Shown piece by piece: positions 1 through 11,466 of a stretch of 64,000 bases of DNA. The stretch is taken from the NCBI RefSeq assembly GCF_030272615.1, contig NW_026729307.1, positions 43,740 through 107,739 of the forward strand, written 5' to 3'. Source of the DNA: Cryptomeria japonica. Taxonomy: Eukaryota > Streptophyta > Pinopsida > Cupressales > Cupressaceae. Both the position numbers and the translations under genes were made by a program. How positions within the stretch are numbered: the stretch's first letter is position 1; each line of letters begins with the position of its first letter. A model generated the notes under the pieces. That model made no database searches. It was given only the letters and a program-made list of their open reading frames with translations, and had not been told where the DNA came from.

Positions 1-383
1 ATTTTTCCTACTTAAATTATGAAATCAATCCTTCTTACAAAACACGTGGGCATTAGTATCTGGAAACATTTGAGTTGTGTGATAAAAAATTTGATCATTG
101 AAGCAATTATGTGATAGAAGATAGTAGTACATGTTATATAACATCTGGTGCATCACCATTATACTTTGTAGGTTCATCCTTTTAAACATTTATACCATTT
201 TAGAGTTTTCTTCCCCTTTTTCATCAAGAATCATCAGTTTAGATGTAATTCTTAGGTAATTCTGTATATGAACCAACCTTTTCTAAAATTTGACCTCTAC
301 CATCAAATCTCATACTCTAAGAGGTCATCCCATGTGCCAATCGATAGTTAAGAGCTTAAATAGGGCACAACTTTGTTGATAAT

Positions 384-782
384 AGTTCTATTCAATACAA
401 GGAGGCCAAGGGAAATCAGGGGCAGGGTAGGTGGGGGGGAGTGATAAGGGATGAGAATGGCAGATTCTTAGTAGTGATGGCATTCCCCTTGGGAAACTAG
501 ACCAGCCAATGTTTTGAAGCCATTGGGTCCTATAAAACCTTATTGCTTTCCCGTCAAATTAATGGTAAAAATGTTTGGATCGAAGGGGATTCGAACAATA
601 TCATCCAATGTCTTAAGGGGAAAAATAAGGCCTCATGGACCATCAACAATTGGATTGATTTATCAAAAGAGACAATCCTCTCCTTTGATAAATCTTTTAT
701 ATCCCATGCTTACAAGGAAGGTAACACCATGGCAGAATTTTTTACCAACAAAGTTGTGACAGCAAATGGGAGGATGACATAG
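384..782 (+). pseudogene. RNase H-like (RVT_3 type) fragment, X1 copy 1
   Basis: One frame reads through a plant-type RNase H fold with a single internal TAG just after FPLGN, near 498. Visible landmarks are GGVIRDENGRF (first strands, about residues 16-26), WIEGDSNN with the catalytic Asp of the second acidic strand, and HAYKEGNTMAEFF, matching the usual H-x-REAN-x-x-AD-x-L. The first catalytic Asp (normally FDGA) is lost, and the last Asp is Glu. In plants this domain ends the ORF2 of L1-like non-LTR retrotransposons or occurs as stand-alone domesticated proteins. No reverse transcriptase is visible upstream, so this is a truncated relic. The same TAG occurs in X2, so the stop predates the module duplication. 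Confidence 0.65.
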
Positions 783-1054
783 AACTTAGAGGACAGCCTG
801 GAGGATGGTGTTAGAGATCTCATTTGATACGATAGATCACATGAGATACGTGGTGGCGCTCCATCAAATTCATATTTTCAATGATGGGAAAAATAATTAT
901 TATTATTCATGGGAGATATTGTGGAGATGCTAGAGGTGGATTGCTTCATTATTGCTTGCACACTTTTTGGGTCTTTAGTGAGCTCTTTTGGATTTTATTC
1001 TACCTGCAAATTCTTCTTAACCATTCTAAACCTGAGAACTTTGCAAATGCTAAA

Positions 1055-2606
1055 ATGGATGATGATAGGCATCGTGATATCCCTATGGATTGTGAAGGCC
1101 TAAGGGATAACAAAACTATCTAGATAATCCTAGAAAAGGGGGAGCTTACACCCTATATAAAAAAGTTGCATGGATGGGATCCTAAAGTGTCTAGGATTTT
1201 TGTTAGAGGATGGAAAGATGGAAAACTTACCTTGTTTGGAAGGGCTGTGGTGGTGGAGAAGAACCTTATTGCAGAGATTAATGGGCTCCCTACGAAGGGT
1301 CTCATTTTTTATAGAGACAAAAAATACTTGGACCCGACGGTGAAGAAATTCCCTAAAAATGACAAAGAAAGGAAATTGCTGGTGAAGAACAATAAAAGTT
1401 TCTACAATGTGGATACCATTAAAATGATTTGGAGGGAGGTTTTTAAGGTGTTAATGGAATACATTACCATGGACGATTAGTACTCGTGGGTTTTCAAACA
1501 TCATTTTATTCTTCTTAATCACTTAGACACCAGGTTAGGGTATCTTTTCCTTTCTATCTTTTGTTGTCCATCAATGCTAGCATTTCTAAGCATAGAGAGA
1601 ATCCTCGTGCTAACCCTATTCTTCATGGGGGTCTTTTGATTCTTATTTATGAACATTTTGAGGCCATTTATGTCAAACCTAATTCCCCCCTCATTTATAT
1701 TTCAAAGCATGTGGAGTCGAAAACCTACAGTTTTAATGATAATGACTAGAACACGGACATGGAGGATGAGTACCATGTTCCCCTTGTGAAAAAACCAAAG
1801 ATTGTTTCCCCTCATGCGTGGAAAGGGAATAATATTGACTTAGATTTGGACCCCTCCCCTACCTCTGGTGCCAAGATTTCCCCTAATAAGATAAAAGGTC
1901 ATCGTCTACCTAAGGGTAAGGCTCTTGACTTAGAGGAACATTCTCCTATGCATTATTATTGAGCTCCCTAGTCTCCTCTACATTTTCTCAACTCTTACCC
2001 TTAGATACAAATAGGGAGACTAGACCCTCGTTCCCCAACCAGCTCGACCTAGACTCTTCCCCGTTGAATATAGACCAAGAGTTCCCCACTGATATCCTGG
2101 ATATTGCTATAAATATTGCAGTGGATTCTTTCTAGATAATGAAGTGGTCTTTCCATGAGATCAAGAATCTCAATATAAAACAGAAGCCCATTAGTAGCAA
2201 AGTGGAAAGGCTGGAAACTAGTGGTGAGGGCTCTCATTTTAGACAGGTTTCCAAGGGTAAAGAGCTTTGGACAAAAGAGGAAAATCTTTTAGTTATTGAT
2301 TGTCTCACTAAAACCGTTGAAGCCCTGGACAACTTGAAAAGGGACTATGAGCATAAGATTGCGGTCATGGAGAAGAAGATTAAAATTATTAAAGAATCTC
2401 TCCACTCCATTATGTCCCATTGTCATACTATTATCAAGACCATCATTGATAGCATGAATACCATGGTTATGACTATGGAGAAGGGATATCAAAGAAACTT
2501 AGTTGTGGAGCTGGAGTTGGAAAAGGAAAAAGGATTTGATGAGTCAGAGGGTCCAAGCAAGAGAACACGGGCCAATTTGAAGAGGAAAGTTGTAAATAAC
2601 TTGTAG
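1055..2606 (+). pseudogene. Putative plant transposon protein-like (gag-like) ORF, X1 copy 1
   Basis: A plausible ATG at 1,055 starts a frame that is cut by a TAG at 1,121 and continues to about 1,480. The reading then moves to a second frame (about 1,561-1,962) and a third (about 2,139-2,606), so at least two frameshifts and several stops are present. The N-terminal part has GWKDGKLTLFGRAVVVEKNLIAEINGLP-type sequence, a pattern I associate with the 'putative plant transposon protein' family. The middle is proline-, lysine- and aspartate-rich and looks disordered. The C-terminal part (2,280-2,520) is a likely coiled coil followed by the basic motif KRTRANLKRK. The homologue in X2 is open in different places, so the ancestor was one protein of about 500 residues. 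The family name is from memory and is tentative. Confidence 0.5.
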
Positions 2607-2880
2607 GAGATTCAGGAATTCAAAAAAGTGGCTCAAAATTAAACATGAATCAGCTAGAGGCAGAGGTCGCTGAGACCTTTAAGGCTTGGCCTAGTTGTCT
2701 TCGGCTTCTGTCTAGTTTTTTGTAGGTTTCTTGCTGGTGTTGGGTTCCCTTTTTCTCTTTTTTCTCTCTTTTGGCAGCATTTTGCTTAATTGTTATGCTT
2801 TGCATGTTTTATCTTGGTGATTGACCTTTTGTAAAGGGTGTTGGGTCCCTTCAAAATCCCTTTTTATCATAATTAAAAAT
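2607..2880 (+). other. 3' tail of the gag-like element, X1 copy 1
   Basis: Noncoding, T-rich stretch directly after the decayed ORF, well conserved with 7,935-8,195 in X2. It ends in a GGGTGTTGGGTCCCTTCAAA-like segment followed by an A/T-rich end. It resembles a retroelement 3' untranslated region; no LTR or target-site duplication was identified. Confidence 0.4.
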
Positions 2881-3665
2881 AGTTCTATTCAATAATGTTC
2901 ATATGATCTTTGCTCAAGCATCATTACGATAATGATTATCATTATAGAATACATTATCCTCCAATTGAGGTTTGTTGGTGCCCTTGCCATCAATTTTTTT
3001 CATGAATGATGTCATTATCTCTTATATATTAGAAAATAAATGAAAATAAAAAGTATCATAAAAACTCAAAGAAATTAAAATATTATGTCCCAAATTTTAA
3101 TATAAATGAACATGATTTGTGTTCATTATAAATAATTAAAATATCTAATTTAAGGTAATTTTGGCTGACAATCAAGAAAAATCTTGTAAATGAAAGAGAA
3201 TTGAAAACTTTGAAAAAAAAAATTATATTTAGGTATAAGAATCGTAAAAAATAGCGACTAAAAATTCCTTGAAGGGAAGCAGTTATCCCTACTACGTGTA
3301 AACTAGAAAGCACAAGAATAGGTATTTATGCAAGAAAAGATCATGAATGCCAAGTTGAATTAAAAATTATGTTCTCAATATTTAATTGAGATTGAACTCA
3401 TAAACACATATCAAGTCCATGTGTTAGATTAGTTTCACATCTGAAAGATTAAATCCACAATTAAAAAAAAATGTGATCAAAAGTGATACATAAGTCATTC
3501 ATAAATTCTAAAACATATATCATACTTATAAATCAGCATTTAACATATATCATTTATCGTATTTATTTATTTAGTCATTAGTTAAGATATGTTATATATT
3601 AAAAATATATATTTTGTATTGAAAAATGAAAATCAATATTTATTGAATGAATAATATATTTTAAT

Positions 3666-3980
3666 ATTTAGTAGGTGAGTATAAAATGTGGTTGAGTGAG
3701 AGCATCAATATGATTGGTCATTGGTTGTAGATTGGACTCTCTTTAATTAATATCTCTTAGAAGTCAATATCAATCAATTATATTATTTTTTATTTTATTT
3801 TTCTTTGAATGTCATATAAATTTTATCAAAATAATTGATATATTATATAATTTATTTTTTATAATAAATAATATACTTTTGTCAAAAGATTGTAGTTTGA
3901 GTATAACTAATGAGAAAGATATTACGATGTTAAGAAAACTATAATACATGCCACATATAATTGATGAGAAAGATATAGGA
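3666..3980. other. AT-rich spacer between X1 and X2, copy 1
   Basis: About 315 bp between the two modules, very A/T-rich and without a convincing ORF. It has no counterpart after X2, so it marks unique sequence between two direct paralogous modules. Equivalent spacers lie at 27,852-28,166 and 52,039-52,353. Confidence 0.6.
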
Positions 3981-5704
3981 CAATCTAAAGTTGCACATGA
4001 TAATTATTGTCTAAGTGAATAGCTAAAATCTATTCAAATAGTGGAGGGACCTAATGAAGACCAATACCCTTAAGTGGGAATTCTTATGCATGCATGACAT
4101 GTATCTTAGGGAAGAAAAAAATCATGATTCAACCTCTATATTTGCAAGGTTGAGAATTATAGAGAGCTTGAAGATGCAATGGAAGTGGATAGTTTGCAAG
4201 TTGTATCTTAATGGTAGTCCATGAAGTAAATGATGAATTTCTATCATATTTAACAAGCAATGATAATCACGAGGAGAATAAAGAGTGTGTTCATAGGAAG
4301 TTGCAAAGAAGAGTAAATGACAGTGCCAAAGTAATGAAAGAAAAACAAAAGATAGGCTTCAATAACCCAGTTGTCCATACAATGATGGGAGAATAAGATT
4401 AGTTGAAAAGTAGGTTGTATAGAAGGATAAATTAGAAGACTCAAGGATAAGGAAGACTCAATGAAATAACACATGTTATTTTTAAGCCGTAGATGAACTC
4501 CTATACCCTCACAAAGATTTTAACCATCTTTAGGTCACTTTTCACATGGCCTATAGACGTGGAGAGTGGGTTAAGATAATTTGAGGATATTTATTGATTA
4601 GGTGCGTTAGTGGAGAACATCTTGGAGGAGGTTAGATGACTTGAATAGTTGAATGGGCAAATATAGGGGTAGTTTGAGAGGCTTTTGATCTACTTTGAAG
4701 GTTATCCAAGTATCTAGGAGCCAATATAACAAATAATAAGAATTGAAGAGGAAGAAAGGGCTAGCATTCATCATGTCCAACACTACCAAGGAACCTTTCT
4801 AGAATTCAAATCAAGGCTAAAGTTTTCTAGAACCATTTGAAAGAAATTTGACCAGGTCATAAAAACATGACACTTGTCTTTTAGTCATTTGATCCTTGTT
4901 ACAAGTTGTAAGGAGTGTTTCTAAAGCTAAAAAGAAACATCTACCTTTAGCTTTTAGTTATTCTTGCATTTTTCTATAACATTAGAGCCCTCTAAAGCTC
5001 TTTAGCATTAACAAAGTCTTGAAACTCAAGAAATTAGTCACTTCGTGACTGAAAAATCATTGTGATTTCAGCTTTTAGAGCAATTTAAATACTTTAGAAT
5101 ACATGCTATTGTATCAACACATTTTTAGAAATAATAATGTTTAGTTTTTCTTTCTCAATAGCTATCTTATTTTGTACAACTTTATGACTTTATACGATTT
5201 TGTTGTAAATCCTAAAACGTTTGTCTCATTTAGTATCTTTAAAAGAGAAAGTAAATGTATTGGTGGCAGTGCAGGTTGCAAGTTGTGAGATGAGTCAAAA
5301 TTAGTTTTAGTTGTGAGAAAATATTTTTTCCTACTTAAACTATGAAATCAATCCTTCTTACAAAACACTTTGGCATTAGTATCTAGAAACATATGAGTTG
5401 TGTGATAAAAAGGCTGATCATTGTAGCAATTATGTGCTAGAAGATAGTAGTACATGTTATATAACATCTAGTGCATCACCATTATAGTTGTAGGTTCATC
5501 CTTTTAAACATTTATGTCATTTTAGAGTTTTCTTCTCCTTTTTCATCAAGAATCATCAGTTTAGAGGTAATTCTTAGGTAATTAAGTATAGAAACCAATC
5601 TTCTCTAAAGGTTGATCTCTACCATCAGAGCACATACTCTAAGAGGTCATCCCATGTGCCAATTGATAGTTAAGAGATTAAATAGGGCACAACTTTGTCG
5701 ATCT

Positions 5705-6088
5705 AACAGTTCTATTCAATATGGGGTGACCAAGAGAAATCCAGGGTCGGGTAGGTGTGGGGGAGTGATAAGGGATGAGAATGGAAGATTCTTAGTAGCG
5801 ATGGCATTCCCTTTGGGCAACTAGACCAACCAACTTGTTGAATCCATTGGGGCCTATCAAAAATTGTTGCTTTCCTATCAAATTAATGGTAAAGATGTTT
5901 GAATTGAAGGGGATTCGAACAATATCATCCAATATCCTAAGGGTAACAATAAGGCCTCACGGATTGATTTATCGAAAGAGATAATCCTCTCCTTTGATAA
6001 ACATTTTATATCCCATGCTTATAGGGAAGCTAACAACGTGACATAATTTTTTGCCAACAAAGGTGTGACAACCAATGGGAGGATGACA
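5705..6088 (+). pseudogene. RNase H-like fragment, X2 copy 1
   Basis: Paralogue of the X1 remnant in one frame. It keeps RNPGSGRCGGVIRDENGRF, EGDSNN and HAYREANN, the last closer to the family consensus than X1. Stops are the shared TAG after FPLGN, a TGA replacing Trp before IEGDSNN, and a TAA after the REANN motif. A 15-nt in-frame deletion removes five residues present in X1 (NKAS joined directly to the IDLSKE segment). The first catalytic Asp is replaced by Tyr, so no activity is expected. Confidence 0.65.
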
Positions 6089-6363
6089 TATAACATAGAG
6101 GACAACCTGGAGGATGATGTCAAAGATCTCCTTCGATATGATAGCTCACATGGGATATGTGGTGGCTCTACATCAGATTTTTATTTTCAAGGATGGGAAA
6201 AACAATTATTGCTAATCATGGGCGATATTGTGGCGAGGCTAGAGGCAGATTGCTTCATTATTGCTTGCACGCTTTCTAGGTCTTTAGTGAGCTCTTTTGG
6301 ATTTTACTCTGCCTGTAAATTCTGATTAACCATTCTAAACCTGAGAACTTTGCAAATGCTAAA

Positions 6364-7934
6364 ATGCGTGGTGATAGGCATCACGCTAAGCCTATAGATT
6401 GTGAAGGCCTAAGGGCCAATGAAACTATCTAAGGGCCAACGAAACTATCTAGAGGATTCTAGAAAAGGGGGAGCTTACACCCTATATAAAAAAGTTACAT
6501 GGAGGGGATCCTAAAGTGTCTAGGATTTTCGCCAGAGGATGGAAAGATGGAAAACTTACCCTATTTGGAAGGGTTGCGGTGGTGGAAAAGAACCTTATTG
6601 CAGATATTATTGGGCTCCTTGTGAAGGGTTTCAAATTTTATAGAGACAGAAAATACTCAGACCCGACGGTGAAGAAATTCCCCAAAAATAACAAAGAAAG
6701 GAAATTGTTGGTGAAGAAAAAAAAAGTTGCTACGATGTGGATATCATTAAACCGATTTGGAGGGATTTTCTGAAGTTTTTAATGGAATACATTACCATGG
6801 ACGGTCAGTAATCGCAGGTTTTTGAACATCATTTTATTCTTCTTAATCACTTAGACACCAGGTTAGGGTATCTTTTCCTTTCTATCTTATGTCCTCCCTC
6901 AATGCTAGCCTTTCTGAGCATAGAGATAATCATAGTGCTAACCCTATCCTTCATGAGGATCTTTAGGTTCTTAATTATGAACATTTTAAGGCAGTTTCTG
7001 TTGAACCTAATTCTCCCCTCATTTCTATTTCAGAGGATGTGGAGTTGGAAACGCATAGTTCTAATGATGCCAAGAGGAACATGGACATGGAGGATGAGTG
7101 CCCTATTCCCCCTGTGAAAAAACCGAAGGTTGTTCCCCCTCATACTAGGAAAGGAAATAAAATTGACTTAGATTTGGACCCCTCCCCTGCCTCTGGTGCC
7201 AAGATTTCCCCTAATAAGATGAAAGACCATCGTCTGCCTAAGGGCAAGGCTCTTGACTTAAAGGAACATTCGCCTATGCATGATTCTCAAGCTCCCCGGT
7301 CTCCCTTGCATTCGTTCAACTCTTACCCTTAGATACGGATAGGGAGAGTAGACCCCGGTTCTCCAACCAACTCAACCTAGACTCTCCCGTGTTGAATATG
7401 GACCAAGAGTTCCCCACTGATATCTTGGATATTGCTAGAAACGGGGTGGTGGATTCTTTCCAGATAATGAAGTGGTCTTTCCATGAGATCAAGAATATCA
7501 ATATAAAATAGAGGGCCATTAGTAAAAAAGTGGAAAGGCTAGAAACCAGTGGTGAGGACTTTCATTTTAGACAGGATTCCAAGGGTAAAGAGCTTTGCAT
7601 GAAAGAGAAAAATATTTTAGTTATTGATTGTCTCACTAAAACTGTTGAAGCCCTTGACAACTTGAAAAAGGACTATGAGAGTAAGATTGCAGTCATGGAG
7701 AAGAAGATTAAAGGTATTTAAGAATCTCTCCACTCCATTATGTCCCATAGTCATAGTGTTATCAATACCATCATTGATAGCATGAATACCATGGTTATGA
7801 CTATGGAAAAGGGATATCAAAGCAACTTAGTTGTGGAGCTGGACTTGAAAAAGGAAAAAGGAAATGATGAGTCAGAGGGTCCAAGCAAGAGAACGCAGGC
7901 CAATTTGAAGAGGAAAGTTGAAAAAACCTTGTAG
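6364..7934 (+). pseudogene. Putative plant transposon protein-like ORF, X2 copy 1
   Basis: Paralogue of 1,055-2,606. A 20-bp tandem duplication at 6,411-6,450 disrupts the N-terminal part. The RGWKDGKLTLFGR region stays open at 6,516-6,773. The disordered middle (DMEDECPIPPVKKPKV) is open at 7,039-7,332, and the coiled-coil part lies at 7,530-7,934 with one TAA at 7,719-7,721. Differences from X1 are spread over the whole length, which shows the two modules diverged long before the 24-kb unit was multiplied. Not expected to be translated as one protein. Confidence 0.5.
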
Positions 7935-8195
7935 GAGATTCATGAATTCAAAAAAGTAGCTCAAAATTAAACATGAATCAGCTGGAGGCAGAGGTCGCCG
8001 AGACCCTTAAGTCTTTGGCCTAGTTGTTTTTCGGCTTCTGTCTGGTTTTGGGCTGCCTTTTTCTCGGTTTTCTCTCTTTTGGCAGCATTTTGCTTAATTG
8101 TTATGCTTTGCATGTTTTATCTTGGTGATTGACCTTTTGTAAAGGGTGTTGGGTCCCTTCAAAAACCTGTTTTTACCGTAATTAAAAATAGTTCT
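7935..8195 (+). other. 3' tail of the gag-like element, X2 copy 1
   Basis: Counterpart of 2,607-2,880, slightly shorter because about 20 bp of the T-rich middle are missing. The same GGGTGTTGGGTCCCTTCAAA segment and A/T-rich end are present. Confidence 0.4.
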
Positions 8196-9199
8196 ATTCA
8201 ATAATGTTCATATGATCCTTTTGCTCAAGCATCATCACCATAATGATTATCATTATAGAAGACATTATCCTCCAATTGAGGTTTTTTGGTGCCCTCACCA
8301 TCAATTGTTTTCAGGAATGATGCCATTATCTCTTATATATTAGAAAATAAATTAAAATATAAAAGTATCATAAAGACTAAAAGAAATTAAAATATTATGT
8401 CCCAAATTTTAATATAAATGAACATGATTTGTGTTCATTATAAATAATTAAAATATCTAATTTAAGGTAATTTTGTCTGACAATCAAGAAAAATCTTGTA
8501 AATGAAAGGGAATTGAAAACTTTGAAAAAAAAAACAACTATATTTAGGTATAGGAATCTTAAAAAATAACCAGTAAAATTTCCTTGAAGGGAAGCATATA
8601 TCCCTACTATGTGTAAACTAGAAACCACAAGAATAGGTATTCATGCAAGAAAAGGTCATGAACACCAAGTTGAATTAAAAATGATGTTCTCAATATTTAA
8701 TTGAGATTGAACTCATAGACACATATCAAGTACATGTGTTAGATTAGTATCACATTTGAAAGATCAAATCCACAATTAAAAAAAAAAAGTGATACATAAG
8801 TCATTTATCAATTCTAAAACATATATCATACTTATAAATCAGCATTTAACATATATCATTTATCTTAGTTCTTTATTTAGTCATTACTTAAGATATGCTA
8901 TATATTAAAAAAAAAAAATTTGTTTTGAAAAATGAAAATCAATATTTATTGAATGAATAATATTTTAAAATCATGACATAAAATGTTGTCTTATGGGTCT
9001 GCTGGCTACAAAGAGAGGATTAAAATACAGGTAGCAATAATTATTGGAGAAGCTTAAACAACTTTTTAGTGAGAAGCACTGGAGTGATTTTGAAAATGGA
9101 GGTGCACCAACTTTTTTATATATCAACGTTCTGCTGATTACCACCTCAACTTCTCTGGAAAGTACTGCCAAAAAAAAATACACAAGGGCTTAGACAAGA

Positions 9200-11466
9200 T
9201 TACATCACATCAAACTTTAAAAAAAAATGCAATTTGATTTGATTTGATTTGGGCGAATAGTGAACCTTGTGAATGAGAGATTGATAATACGGTTTTAATT
9301 TCTCCACATCAGTACGAACTGTACTTTTGCTGTAAAGATCATATTTGCTGCACATTCAATTATTTGGTTAGTAACGCAAGACTCTAGCCCTAGAGCTGCA
9401 AAATAAAACGCAGGTATAACTTTACATACTTGAACTCCTGCAACCATGGAAGCATTTGGCGGTCCAAATCATTCATGAAGTGCATGTAGGCACCTTCTTG
9501 ATGCATCACTGCCATTTCCATTGCCACCACAATTTAATGAATATGTTTAATCTATGTATGCATACCATATCACAGTGGGGGAATGAGAGCTCACCATAGA
9601 ATGAATGGTAATGTATTATGAAATAGGCCTGTGGAGGTAGTGTCGATTTGTTTTCTTTCATCACCTTCAAGTTCAAGAGACAAACACTTATTAATGAGAG
9701 TAATCACTGACAGATTTTTTTTTAATAAGATCTATTTATTAGTGTGATTACAGCTGAGCCATTTAAACAAATCAAAGCTTGGAATGTGCTCCGCAGCATT
9801 ATTATATTAATTACCTGATACATGTACTCGTCATGTCCCCATGACATAAAAAGCTTTTCAAATCCGCATCCCTCTTGATAGATTCCTGTGCCAGTATTGT
9901 ATTTGGGATCCCAAGTGTCCGGATTGTTGAGGAACATCTGCATGTTTTGTCCACTTTAATCAAACTTATTATAGAGCAACTTAGAAAATTTATGATCTCA
10001 TGATTTTTTTGGATTTACGTTTTTTAAGAAAGAGGTAAATGCTTTTGATCTGGAGTTTCTGAAGCCATAAATGGGAACCTCAATCTAACATATACACTCA
10101 ACAATAATACCCAAATAAAAATTGAATCTTAAGAACATGACAAACACCACCGCAATTAAACCATCACACATACTTGAATTTAACTGTTTCATTTCTATAT
10201 GAAAACAAGTTTTTTTTTGTGATCATAAATAATTTATAAATCATGATTATGAAGAAATTCTTCACAATTGCTTTATAAGTCATCCCATAGTTTGGTGCAA
10301 TGCTCATAATTATGAGCATTTCGATATTATTTAGTACCTGGTGATGTACAATAGATTTATCGAATGGACATCCGACTGGAAATGTATCGCCTGCTCAAGG
10401 CAAATATGATATTATTAGTTTTAACAATGTAACCCAAAGTTCATTTCAGAACAATATAACTATTCTAGTTTATGCACAGTAAAGCTTGAAGGTTAAATGG
10501 AGTGAAAACATACCGACCACAGCCCATTGAGGTGACTGGCCAAATTTGGGATGAAGCAAAACCTTGCCCAAGTCTGCATTATATTTCCAAATCATCACAA
10601 GTAGAGGGAAGATTAGAAGAAAATAACAAGACCAAAAATGCAGTGAAAAGTATTACCCACCATGAATAAAGGCAGTGAGATGAAACCAGTCTTGGTCAGG
10701 ATAATCTTTTCTAATGGCTTCTGCAGTTTGCAGGAGGTGCTCGATCTGAGGCACATCCAGATCGGGGTCACTCTCATCCACGATGTCATTCAATAACTCT
10801 GCGCATTCCCAGATACCCATCTCTCCTTTATTGAAGCACAGATGCTTTTCTCTCATTCTCTGCACCTGTAACAATGTAATATCATTCATACACATTCACT
10901 GCTTTCCTTCCGTAGAAGCTTTTCATTACCCATATCCAATCAAAGTTTAAAAAAAAAACTTATATTAATGGAATTTTGGCAGTCGTTGATATCAATATAA
11001 TGAGATTCTTAGGTTTTGATTGTGTGAGAATTTTAATATCAATGTTTCAGATCATATTTGAATTAAAGAATGATGAATAATTCTTTCAAAAGCATAACAA
11101 ATTGATGATTCATAGAAGTAAGATGTTTAATTTTCTCTCTTCTTTGATTCATCCTAATGATATATTATGCAGTATGATCCAAAACATTGATATAAAAGTA
11201 TTTACCGATTCAAATGTCTGATAGGCATGATTTTTACGGTAAGTCTCTTCAACAACTGACTTCCGTTCACCTTCTGTATAATAAGACCTACAATACAATA
11301 ATCATTTTATAAATCTCTTCAAAACCTGACGATTAAATACATGAAAAGAAGAAAAAGTTCACCTGAAATCTTTGTCAAATGCATTCGATTCAGGAACCAC
11401 AAAGCCAAGCTCTTGTCCTCCTTCATCGCAATGGTGGCTATGCACAGGTAGTATTGGCATCTCCAT
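9200..11466 (-). CDS. MIOX: Myo-inositol oxygenase, complete nine-exon gene, copy 1
   Basis: Oxidises myo-inositol with O2 to D-glucuronate in the cytosol, feeding UDP-glucuronate for cell walls and possibly ascorbate. Exons (minus): 11466-11363, 11287-11206, 10865-10661, 10573-10514, 10390-10338, 9937-9815, 9664-9595, 9508-9430, 9347-9200. They join to 924 nt, 307 residues, with GT-AG at all eight introns (75-400 bp). Family landmarks: [65 protein letters not shown] and KYDLYSK. Di-iron ligands His105, His130, Asp131, His203, His229 and Asp262 are all present, with spacing matching human MIOX; Lys134 is also kept. The ATG at 11,466 gives a normal length (Arabidopsis MIOX is about 311 residues), but an upstream exon is not excluded. 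Odd points: Asp31 where the other copies have Gly, and a C-terminus that leaves the family pattern after about residue 287. Confidence 0.93.

Larger units (their letters stand above)
1..3665 (+). repeat. Module X1, right part (left part lies outside the window)
   Basis: Retroelement-derived segment paralogous to 5,327-8,970. In order it carries an RNase H remnant, a plant-transposon-protein-like remnant, a 3' tail ending near 2,880, and an AT-rich stretch. The 790 bp at 2,880-3,665 contain no gene I recognise, although they align well with X2. Homology ends shortly after the shared GAATGAATAATAT near 3,657. Confidence 0.85.
3981..8970 (+). repeat. Module X2, copy 1
   Basis: Diverged direct paralogue of X1 (compare 22,569-27,851), roughly nine bases in ten identical by eye. 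It starts at CAATCTAAAG, which is also at 22,569, and ends near 8,970, next to the MIOX 3' flank. Relative to X1 it lacks about 280 bp (X1 positions 22,786-23,069). Its first 1.3 kb (3,981-5,326) have no gene I recognise; the rest matches the RNase H, gag-like and tail segments of X1. 8,196-8,970 is noncoding and AT-rich. Confidence 0.85.

Noticed and set aside
543-545. Start of the RNase H reading at 543
   Set aside because: The codon is TTG in the middle of a longer continuous frame that begins upstream; it is not a real start.
514-759. 81-codon open stretch overlapping the RNase H remnant in another frame
   Set aside because: Shadow of the RNase H reading, without family features; it also disappears in copy 2 after single-base changes.
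9722-9943. Single-exon ORFs over the MIOX exons (also 10,653-10,895 and 11,319-11,531)
   Set aside because: The first two contain single MIOX exons read into introns, and the third is an out-of-frame shadow; the spliced model explains all of them.
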